DNA of 7,006 nucleotides from Candidatus Halomonas stercoripullorum (GTDB lineage: Bacteria; Pseudomonadota; Gammaproteobacteria; Pseudomonadales; Halomonadaceae): NCBI GenBank assembly GCA_019114645.1, contig DXFC01000231.1, positions 1 through 7,006 of the forward strand. Direction: 5' to 3'. How positions within the stretch are numbered: position 1 is the first letter of the stretch; each line of letters opens with the position of its first letter. The position numbers and the translations under genes are program-made. This document shows, piece by piece, positions 1 through 5,344 of the stretch. The notes under the pieces are model-generated. The model worked only from the letters and a program-made list of their open reading frames with translations, was not told where the DNA came from and did not search any database.

Positions 1-143
1 GAATCAACGTCACCGAACACGAGAAGCGTTCCCGCAGCGCCGCCCAACGCAATTTACGTGCCCGTCGCGGTATCGAGCTGCATAACGAATTCAAGCAACT
101 GGAGCGAGATATCGCTGGTTTGGTCGACGAAGAAAAACACTAA
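1..143 (+). CDS. 3' end of an unrecognised small, highly charged protein
   Basis: The reading frame is open from position 3 to a TAA at 141-143 and gives 46 residues; the start lies left of the window. The visible peptide is hydrophilic, with a basic stretch (SRSAAQRNLRARRGIELH) followed by an acidic, probably helical tail ending in DEEKH. There is no membrane segment and no cysteine. The RARRxIE..-then-acidic pattern is loosely reminiscent of the small PA3496-type proteins of pseudomonads and relatives, but I cannot confirm this and assign no function. It is convergent with the sodium-dependent transporter that ends at 281, with the hairpin-rich spacer between them. Sense-codon usage looks like that of its neighbours. 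That it is a real gene end is likely but rests only on the frame and composition. Confidence 0.55.
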   Translation, partial: INVTEHEKRSRSAAQRNLRARRGIELHNEFKQLERDIAGLVDEEKH

Positions 144-208
144 ATAAACACATGGATCAGGCCGCCACCAGGCGGCCACGACAACTCGACTTGGCGAGTC
201 CTATCCTT

Positions 209-250
209 GGGGATAGCGGCTCACGGGGAGGCTTCCCCTCCGCTATCCCC
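209..250. repeat. 11-bp inverted repeat with a nested hairpin
   Basis: The arms GGGGATAGCGG (209-219) and CCGCTATCCCC (240-250) are perfectly complementary, and the interior holds a second stem, GGGGA (225-229) with TCCCC (234-238). The whole forms a long GC-rich hairpin with one asymmetric bulge (CTCAC on the left, T on the right). It reads nearly the same on both strands. It could serve as a stop or 3'-end stabiliser for both the small + gene and the transporter mRNA, or be one copy of a genomic repeat family. The structure is seen directly; the role is inferred. Confidence 0.7.
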
Positions 251-251
251 A

Positions 252-278
252 GGGTTGGCACTCAAGCCCAGCCAACCC
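252..278 (-). terminator. hairpin just past the transporter stop; possible terminator
   Basis: Arms GGGTTGGC (252-259) and GCCAACCC (271-278) form an 8-bp stem with an 11-nt loop, beginning only 2 nt after the transporter stop codon on the - strand. The position is right for a 3'-end structure of the transporter mRNA. There is no U-tract after the stem, so it may act with the larger hairpin beyond it, or with Rho, rather than alone. Confidence 0.35.
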
Positions 279-280
279 CG

Positions 281-1624
281 TTAGAACAACCCCGCCAGAA
301 ACACAGCAATCAGGCCGATTGGTGCCACATAGCGAGCCACCAGATTCCACAGCTGCTCTTTACCGCCTGTCAGCCCGAGTTCCTGAGTCACACTATTACG
401 CTCAAGACACCAGGCCACAAAGATAATGGCACCCAGCCCGGTCAGCGGTAACATTACCTTGCTGGTAAACGTATCCAGCAGATCGAAGATATTCAGGCCA
501 AAGAATAGAACATCATCCCAGATGTTAAACGACAGCAATGCCGCAATGCCCAACACCCAGACCGCAACACCGCTGATGATGGTCGCGCCTACACGCGATA
601 GCGGCGTACGCTCCTCAACCAGCTCCACCGTTGGCTCCAGCAGCGAAATCGCCGACGTCAGCGCAGCAAAGGTCAGCAGCAGGAAGAACATCAAACCGAG
701 GAGTGTCCCACCGGCTATATTGCCGAATGCCACCGGCAGGTTAACGAAAATCAGGCCGGGGCCTTCGCTGGGGCTCATGCCATTGGCGAAAACGATGGGG
801 AAAATGGCCATACCCGCCAGCAGGGCAATGATGGTATCAAGCACAATCACCGTGCGGGCGGTACCCAGCAGGCTGACCTCTTCGCCCAGGTAGGAGCCGT
901 AAGCCATCATAATGCCCATGCCCAACGACAGGGTGAAAAAAGCCTGCCCCATGGCGGCAAGCACAACACCACCCGTGACGGCACTCCAGTCAGGACGGAA
1001 CATGAAGGCCATGGCTTCACCAAAGTGGCCAGTGGTCATGCCGTAGCCAACCAATATCAGCAGTAGCAACACCAGCGCCGGCATCATGGTACGCACGGCA
1101 CCTTCCAGCCCCTTGGTGACACCACGCGCCACAATCCAGATGACCAGCGCCATAAAGGCGGTGTGCCATAAGGCCAAAATACCGGGGCTGCCCAGCAAGT
1201 TACCGAAAATAGCCCCGATACCATCAATATCCTGACCACTAAAACGGCCAGTGACAGAACCCAGGGTATAGCTGAGCGACCAGCCACCAATAATGCTGTA
1301 GAAGGAAAGAATCAGAAATGCCGCCAGGACACCACTAGCCCCCACCAGGGCCCAGGCCTTGGGCTGACCGCTCTTGGTCGCCAGCTCCGCCATGGCATGA
1401 ATGGGGTTTTTCTGGCCGCGGCGGCCAATTAACCACTCGGACACAAGCACCGGCAGCCCCACCAGGGCCACACAGGCAAGATAGATCAGTACGAAGGCGG
1501 CTCCCCCACTATCGCCGACAAGATAGGAGAAGCGCCAGATATTGCCCAGCCCCACAGCGGAACCGGTAGCGGCCAAGATAAAGGCCATCCGCGAGGACCA
1601 CTGCGCATGGACGAGTTTAGACAT
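281..1624 (-). CDS. sodium-dependent amino-acid transporter, NSS (SNF) family, MhsT-like
   Basis: An inner-membrane symporter of 447 residues that should couple Na+ entry to uptake of an amino acid or related amine; the exact substrate cannot be read from sequence. TM1 carries the family signature around residues 20-35 (GSAVGLGNIWRFSYL) with the unwound Gly-Asn and Arg31 of the extracellular gate. Glu63 follows in TM2 and Tyr109 in TM3 (LeuT Tyr108 position). TM6 has AFFTLSLGMG at 228-237, and TM8 has FAALTSAIS at 319-327 for the Na2 site. The Met at 236 and Asp at 263, where LeuT has Phe259 and Asn286, agree with my recollection of the hydrophobic-amino-acid transporter MhsT. Length and an apparent 11-TM layout are typical of bacterial NSS proteins. 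The start keeps this numbering in register; a GGTGA Shine-Dalgarno-like sequence lies 3 nt upstream of the ATG, which is close. The 474-nt gap from glmS implies its own promoter. Confidence 0.93.
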   Translation of the reverse strand: MSKLVHAQWSSRMAFILAATGSAVGLGNIWRFSYLVGDSGGAAFVLIYLACVALVGLPVLVSEWLIGRRGQKNPIHAMAELATKSGQPKAWALVGASGVLAAFLILSFYSIIGGWSLSYTLGSVTGRFSGQDIDGIGAIFGNLLGSPGILALWHTAFMALVIWIVARGVTKGLEGAVRTMMPALVLLLLILVGYGMTTGHFGEAMAFMFRPDWSAVTGGVVLAAMGQAFFTLSLGMGIMMAYGSYLGEEVSLLGTARTVIVLDTIIALLAGMAIFPIVFANGMSPSEGPGLIFVNLPVAFGNIAGGTLLGLMFFLLLTFAALTSAISLLEPTVELVEERTPLSRVGATIISGVAVWVLGIAALLSFNIWDDVLFFGLNIFDLLDTFTSKVMLPLTGLGAIIFVAWCLERNSVTQELGLTGGKEQLWNLVARYVAPIGLIAVFLAGLF

Positions 1625-1631
1625 GGGTCAC

Positions 1632-1656
1632 CCGTTTGTTATGAATCCGTTTGTTA
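1632..1656 (-). repeat. 10-bp direct repeat immediately upstream of the transporter start
   Basis: The decamer TAACAAACGG (- strand) occurs exactly twice, at 1647-1656 and 1632-1641, with a 15-bp period. The copy nearer the gene overlaps the Shine-Dalgarno-like GGTGA at 1628-1632. The placement would suit a regulator or RNA-binding protein acting on translation initiation, but a small duplication without function is equally possible. Confidence 0.5.
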
Positions 1657-1674
1657 AACCAGCTCTAGCGAAAA

Positions 1675-1686
1675 AAACAGCTGTTT
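1675..1686. promoter_or_regulatory. 12-bp perfect palindrome in the transporter leader
   Basis: AAACAGCTGTTT is fully self-complementary, about 50 bp upstream of the transporter ATG. On the - strand it runs into seven consecutive Ts (1677-1671). With no loop it is a poor RNA hairpin, so a dimeric DNA-binding protein site is the likelier reading. No regulator can be named from this. Confidence 0.3.
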
Positions 1687-1749
1687 ACCGTGATACCAGT
1701 CAGACAAGGCAGAAAATCTATCTGATCAAGGGCGTGAATGCCAGCTATC

Positions 1750-1768
1750 CAGGGCTGTTCGAGCCCTG
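1750..1768. repeat. 7-bp hairpin in the transporter leader
   Basis: Arms CAGGGCT (1750-1756) and AGCCCTG (1762-1768) are perfect, with loop GTTCG. On the + strand a TTTTT run starts 9 nt later, too far for a standard terminator and with no + gene upstream. On the - strand, where transcription is expected, no T-run follows. It may be a leader structure in the transporter mRNA. Confidence 0.4.
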
Positions 1769-1861
1769 ACCCGCCAATTTTTGCCGAGCTACATGGTGGC
1801 CGCCTCCGCAATCGGGGTTATTCATTGATATCCACTGGTAAAAAAGGAGTTTTCCCCGGAT

Positions 1862-1870
1862 TTATCCACA
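1862..1870 (+). promoter_or_regulatory. consensus DnaA box
   Basis: TTATCCACA is an exact match to the high-affinity DnaA box. It lies in non-coding DNA between glmS and the transporter. One 9-mer could occur by chance in a genome, but here it sits in a non-coding stretch that also has a related TTATCAACA at 2081-2089 and an A/T-rich patch between them. Possible roles are DnaA control of the transporter gene, DnaA titration, or part of an origin; none is shown by the sequence alone. Confidence 0.5.
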
Positions 1871-1960
1871 GGATAGAGCAGGCTAGCCAAAAGTCGTAGC
1901 GTACTGTTTGGCTTGCTTTGGGTTCAGAGTGAACCATCGAAAACATTGGCACCCATACGT

Positions 1961-1993
1961 GAAAAGCCCGTAGAACGGGCTTCCTGGCTTTTC
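1961..1993 (-). terminator. probable glmS operon terminator with two competing hairpins
   Basis: On the - strand, 117 nt past the glmS stop, the segment AAGCCCG (1982-1976) pairs with CGGGCTT (1970-1964) over 7 bp across a 5-nt loop, and TTTTC follows from within the stem. The same downstream arm can instead pair with GAAAAGCC (1993-1986), giving an 8-bp stem with a 17-nt loop. The short U-tract makes it a modest intrinsic terminator. It is the best candidate for ending the uppP-apbE-glmU-glmS transcript. Confidence 0.5.
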
Positions 1994-2080
1994 CGAAAAA
2001 AATATATACAGCCTATGCCCTGCCAGGTAGGACTTGCCTGATCCGCCTGACAGCGTGGTTAACACACTTGTCAACACAAG

Positions 2081-2089
2081 TTATCAACA
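2081..2089 (+). promoter_or_regulatory. DnaA-box-like nonamer next to the glmS stop
   Basis: TTATCAACA differs from the consensus box TTATCCACA at one position and begins 10 nt below the last base of the glmS stop codon complement at 2099. It is listed only because of the perfect box 219 bp away. Confidence 0.2.
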
Positions 2090-2098
2090 GCCAGGCAA

Positions 2099-3937
2099 CT
2101 ACTCTACAGTGACCGACTTGGCCAGGTTGCGCGGCTGGTCCACATCGGTCCCCTTGAGTACCGCCACGTGATAACTCAGCAGCTGCAGCGGCAAGGTATA
2201 GAGAATGGGAGCCACGGCTTCATGCACATGGGGCAGCTGCACTACACGCAACCCTTCTTGCGCCTCGAAGGCGACTTTCTCGTCGGCAAATACATAAAGT
2301 TCACCCCCCCTCGCCCTGACCTCCTGAAGATTGGATTTCAGTTTATCAAGCAGCTCGTCATTGGGCGCAACCGAGATCACCGGCATCTCGCTGTCCACCA
2401 GCGCCAGAGGACCATGCTTAAGCTCCCCGGCGGGGTAAGCCTCGGCATGGATGTAGGATATTTCCTTGAGTTTGAGCGCCCCCTCAAGCGCAATCGGAAA
2501 ATGTGCACCGCGACCAAGAAAGAGCGCATGGTGCTTTTCCGCAAACGCCGTCGACAGTGCCTCGATGGCACCATCCAGTTCCAATACCTGGCGCATCAGT
2601 TCGGGTAAGCCGCGTAGCCCACTGACTACCTCCGCCTGGGTCGCATTATCCAGCCCCTTGATACGTCCCAGCGCCAGCGCCAGCAACAGCAGTGCCGTCA
2701 GCTGCGTAGTGAACGCCTTGGTGGAAGCCACCCCAATCTCCGGTCCGGCCTGGGTCATCAGTGTCAGGTCCGACTCCCGCACCAGCGAGCTACCGGGAAC
2801 GTTGCAGATGGCCAACGTCGCAAGATAACCGTGCTGCTCCCTGGCAAAGCGTAATGCCGCCAGGGTATCGGCGGTTTCACCGGACTGCGACAAGGTCACG
2901 AAGAGTGTGTTCTCAGGCACTACCACGCTGCGGTAGCGGTACTCCGAAGCAACTTCCACCTGCACCGGGATACCGGCGTAGCGTTCCAGCCAGTAGCGTG
3001 CCACCAACCCCGCGTGATAGCTGGTACCACACGCGACGATATGTACCTGGCGAACCTCTGCAAACAGCGTCTCGGCCCGGGGACCAAAACATTCAGGCAG
3101 TACCGCCTTTTCACTTAGACGCCCTTCCAGAGTGGCAGCGACCACTCTCGGTTGCTCATGTATTTCCTTGAGCATGAAATGGCGATACTCGCCCTTGCTG
3201 GCCACTCCGTCAGCATGTTCAAAAAGCTGTATCGGGCGTTCGACAGGCTTGCACTCGGCATTGAAAATGGCAATTTGGCCGGCACCGGAAAGCTGTACCA
3301 GATCGCCTTCCTGAAGATAGATGAAGCGGTCGGTGACCGGCAGCAGCGCCAGCGGATCCGAGCCCAGAAAAGCCTCGTCAATCCCCAGCCCTACCACCAG
3401 CGGGCTGCCCTTGCGGGCACCCACAATGACATCTGGTTCTGCGGCATGCACCGCCGCCAGCGCATAGGCGCCCTCCAGTCGTGCCAGAACCCGCTGCACT
3501 GCGGCCAGCAGACCATCTCCCAGGCGGGTCTCACGCTCCAGCAGATGCGCCACCACTTCGGTATCGGTCTCGGATGTAAAGGTATACCCCTGCGCTTCGA
3601 GCTCACGCCGCAAGGTTTCGTGGTTTTCGATAATACCGTTGTGTACCAGCGCCAGCTGGGCCCCCGACTGATGCGGATGCGCATTTTTCTCGCTGGGCTT
3701 GCCATGGGTAGCCCAGCGTGTGTGGGCAATACCGCAATGTCCCGGCAGTGGGGACGTCGTGAGCATGGCTTCAAGCGCCGCTACCTTACCCAGTGCCCGA
3801 CGCCGGGAAAGCGCGCCGGAAGTATCGATAACCGCCATGCCGGCCGAATCATAACCGCGATACTCTAGCCGCCTGAGCCCCTCAAGCAAGATGCCTTCCA
3901 CATTGCGCTGGGCAACGGCAGCGATGATTCCACACAT
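2099..3937 (-). CDS. glmS: glutamine--fructose-6-phosphate aminotransferase (isomerizing)
   Basis: A cytosolic enzyme that makes glucosamine-6-phosphate from fructose-6-phosphate and glutamine, the first committed step toward UDP-GlcNAc for peptidoglycan and LPS. It has 612 residues (E. coli GlmS has 609). The N-terminal class II glutaminase domain (about 1-240) begins MCGI, so Cys2 becomes the N-terminal nucleophile after Met removal; HTRWATHG with Arg74, HNGIIEN with Asn100-Gly101, and Asp125 complete the glutamine site. Two SIS domains follow, with CGTSYHAG and SQSGETADT in the first and LEGALKLKEIS plus GELKHGPLAL (catalytic Glu and His) in the second. The C-terminal tail DQPRNLAKSVTVE carries the conserved Lys (607). 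AGGAG lies 5 nt before the ATG. The gene starts 20 nt after the glmU stop, so it is probably co-transcribed. No residue expected for activity is missing. Confidence 0.98.
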   Translation of the reverse strand: MCGIIAAVAQRNVEGILLEGLRRLEYRGYDSAGMAVIDTSGALSRRRALGKVAALEAMLTTSPLPGHCGIAHTRWATHGKPSEKNAHPHQSGAQLALVHNGIIENHETLRRELEAQGYTFTSETDTEVVAHLLERETRLGDGLLAAVQRVLARLEGAYALAAVHAAEPDVIVGARKGSPLVVGLGIDEAFLGSDPLALLPVTDRFIYLQEGDLVQLSGAGQIAIFNAECKPVERPIQLFEHADGVASKGEYRHFMLKEIHEQPRVVAATLEGRLSEKAVLPECFGPRAETLFAEVRQVHIVACGTSYHAGLVARYWLERYAGIPVQVEVASEYRYRSVVVPENTLFVTLSQSGETADTLAALRFAREQHGYLATLAICNVPGSSLVRESDLTLMTQAGPEIGVASTKAFTTQLTALLLLALALGRIKGLDNATQAEVVSGLRGLPELMRQVLELDGAIEALSTAFAEKHHALFLGRGAHFPIALEGALKLKEISYIHAEAYPAGELKHGPLALVDSEMPVISVAPNDELLDKLKSNLQEVRARGGELYVFADEKVAFEAQEGLRVVQLPHVHEAVAPILYTLPLQLLSYHVAVLKGTDVDQPRNLAKSVTVE

Positions 3938-3942
3938 GACGA

Positions 3943-3947
3943 CTCCT
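3943..3947 (-). promoter_or_regulatory. glmS ribosome binding site in the 20-nt glmU-glmS gap
   Basis: AGGAG, preceded by GCG, is a strong Shine-Dalgarno sequence 5 nt from the glmS ATG. It fixes the start that puts Cys at position 2. Because the whole gap is 20 nt, any sRNA or RNase control of glmS translation would have to involve the glmU end or glmS coding sequence. Confidence 0.8.
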
Positions 3948-3957
3948 CGCGATTGCT

Positions 3958-5325
3958 TCAGTCCCGGTTTTTTCTGGTAGGACGCACCCAGTCGGGTTTG
4001 TTCAATTGACGTGCCCGGGAAACTCCCAGAGCACCGTCGGGAACGTCCCTGCTAATGGTTGAGCCGGCACCGATCGTCGCACCGCTACCAACGCTGACCG
4101 GCGCCACCAGCGCCGTATTGGAACCGATAAAGGCACCATCGCCAATCTCGGTGACATGCTTGTTGGCACCATCGTAATTGCAGGTAATGGTGCCGGCCCC
4201 GACATTGACATCACGCCCCAGTCGCGCATCGCCCACGTAACTCAGGTGGTTGATCTTGCTGCCTTCACCCAACTCGGCGTTCTTGGTCTCGACGAAGTTG
4301 CCAATCTTGACCCCTGCTGCTAGACGTGTGCCCGGACGCAGCCGGGCGAAAGGGCCAATATGACCGTGTCCCGCCACCACGGTAGTATCGATCACGCTAT
4401 GCGGCTCGATAACAGTCCCGGCACCGATACGGCTGTCACGAATCACGCAGTGCGCTCCGATGCGTACCCCTTCACCCAGCTCCACATCGCCCTCGAAAAC
4501 ACAGCCGACATCAATTTCCACATCATGACCGCAGCGCAATCGACCGCGTACATCGATGCGTGAGGGATCGTAGAGCGCGACACCCTGAAGCATCAGCTCA
4601 TCAGCAATGCGCGCCTGATAGGCACGCTCCAGACGCGCAAGTTGCAAGCGATTGTTGACGCCTTCTACTTCCTGCGGCTCCGCCGGCTGAGCGGTGGCAA
4701 TGGTGATCCCCTCGGCTGCAGCCATGGCGATCACATCGGTCAGGTAGTACTCGCCCTGGGCATTGTCAGCGGAGAGCTGTGGCAACCAGCGTCCAAGCTG
4801 GGCGGCGGTCATCGCCATGATCCCGGTATTGCATTCACGGATAGCAAGTTCGCTGGCACTCGCGTCCTTCTGCTCGACAATGGCCACTACCTCGTTATTG
4901 GCATCACGCACGATACGGCCGTAACCGGTCGGATCATCGAGCGTTACGCTGAGCAACCCCATGCGGGTTTCACTCACTTGCGCCAGCAACGCAGCCAGTG
5001 TTTCGCGTCGGATCAGCGGTACATCGCCATACAAGATCAGCACCTTGCCGTCGCCCAGTCCGTCCAGGGCCTGGGCCACAGCATGCCCCGTGCCTTTCTG
5101 TTCAGCTTGCAAGGCGAAGTTCAGCGAGTACCCGGAGAGGGCTTCACGCACCTGCTCTGCACCATGACCGACCACGACATGCAAACGCTGCGCTTCAAGC
5201 TCGCGGGCGGTATCCAGCACATGGCACACCATCGGTTTACCCGCCAGCCGATGCAGCACTTTGGGCAGTGTCGAACGCATCCGCGTACCCTGGCCGGCCG
5301 CCAGAATCACCACATCCAGTATCAT
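3958..5325 (-). CDS. glmU: bifunctional N-acetylglucosamine-1-P uridyltransferase / glucosamine-1-P acetyltransferase
   Basis: A cytosolic, normally trimeric enzyme that acetylates glucosamine-1-phosphate with acetyl-CoA and then couples the product to UTP, yielding UDP-GlcNAc. It has 455 residues, the usual length. The N-terminal pyrophosphorylase domain (about 1-228) has LAAGQGTRM with Arg15, PKVLH with Lys22, the metal-binding Asp101 in LYGDVP and the Asn of EGVNNR near 224. The C-terminal left-handed beta-helix (about 250-455) shows the hexapeptide pattern and the acetyltransferase residues Arg330, Lys348, His360, Tyr363 and Asn374, each three below the E. coli number. An AAGGA sequence 7 nt before the ATG fixes the start, and the gap from apbE is 19 nt. 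Both active sites look intact. The pathway enzyme GlmM must be encoded elsewhere. Confidence 0.98.
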   Translation of the reverse strand: MILDVVILAAGQGTRMRSTLPKVLHRLAGKPMVCHVLDTARELEAQRLHVVVGHGAEQVREALSGYSLNFALQAEQKGTGHAVAQALDGLGDGKVLILYGDVPLIRRETLAALLAQVSETRMGLLSVTLDDPTGYGRIVRDANNEVVAIVEQKDASASELAIRECNTGIMAMTAAQLGRWLPQLSADNAQGEYYLTDVIAMAAAEGITIATAQPAEPQEVEGVNNRLQLARLERAYQARIADELMLQGVALYDPSRIDVRGRLRCGHDVEIDVGCVFEGDVELGEGVRIGAHCVIRDSRIGAGTVIEPHSVIDTTVVAGHGHIGPFARLRPGTRLAAGVKIGNFVETKNAELGEGSKINHLSYVGDARLGRDVNVGAGTITCNYDGANKHVTEIGDGAFIGSNTALVAPVSVGSGATIGAGSTISRDVPDGALGVSRARQLNKPDWVRPTRKNRD

Positions 5326-5332
5326 CGTAATG

Positions 5333-5337
5333 TCCTT
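5333..5337 (-). promoter_or_regulatory. glmU ribosome binding site
   Basis: AAGGA lies 7 nt upstream of the glmU ATG, inside the 19-nt gap after the apbE stop. There is no room for a promoter here, which supports co-transcription with apbE. Confidence 0.75.
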
Positions 5338-5344
5338 GTTCTAC

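Larger units (their letters stand above)
160..278. repeat. cluster of inverted repeats between convergent genes
   Basis: Nearly every base here belongs to a perfect inverted repeat. The arms are 160-166/171-177 (7 bp, loop ACCA), 184-188/195-199 (5 bp, 6-nt loop), 201-206/211-216 (6 bp, loop TTGG), 209-219/240-250 (11 bp) enclosing 225-229/234-238 (5 bp, loop GGCT), and 252-259/271-278 (8 bp, 11-nt loop). The 201-216 and 209-250 hairpins share the GGATAG segment and exclude each other. No run of T follows any stem on either strand, so none is a textbook intrinsic terminator. The position between two convergent gene ends suggests transcription termination or protection of 3' ends in both directions, or a REP-like dispersed element. 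Confidence 0.7.
1625..2098. other. 474-nt gene-free region between glmS and the transporter gene
   Basis: No credible coding sequence is present. From the glmS side (right to left) it holds a small hairpin (2067-2071/2076-2080), an A/T-rich patch near 1994-2010, the probable glmS terminator, a 5-bp hairpin at 1921-1935, a consensus DnaA box, a TTTTTT run on the - strand near 1841-1846, a 7-bp hairpin, a 12-bp palindrome and a 10-bp direct repeat. The transporter promoter should lie here. A perfect TTGACA is present on the - strand at 2074-2069 but has no -10 hexamer at the proper distance, and I could not pick a convincing promoter pair elsewhere. Confidence 0.6.

Noticed and set aside
160..177. 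Intrinsic terminator for the small + strand gene
   Set aside because: The 7-bp GC stem is perfect but is followed by ACGACAACTC rather than a T-run, so it is reported only as part of the repeat cluster.
1750..1776. tRNA-like 3' end (GTTCGA followed by CCGCCA)
   Set aside because: The TTCGA does not fall in register within a 5-bp T-stem and 7-nt loop, and no anticodon or D arm, or acceptor partner, is found upstream.
2069..2074. Promoter with a perfect TTGACA on the - strand after glmS
   Set aside because: No -10-like hexamer occurs 16-18 nt downstream, and the probable glmS terminator lies farther along the same strand.
1883..2077. 64-residue - strand frame in the glmS-transporter gap
   Set aside because: It starts at a GTG without a Shine-Dalgarno sequence, runs straight through the terminator hairpins and has no coherent protein pattern.
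1625..2098. Full chromosomal replication origin
   Set aside because: Only one perfect DnaA box plus one variant are visible, GATC sites are sparse, and no clear repeat array of an unwinding element is present.
3152..3868. 238-residue + strand open frame inside glmS
   Set aside because: It is fully antisense to the glutaminase and first SIS region of glmS, has low-complexity composition and no recognisable domain.
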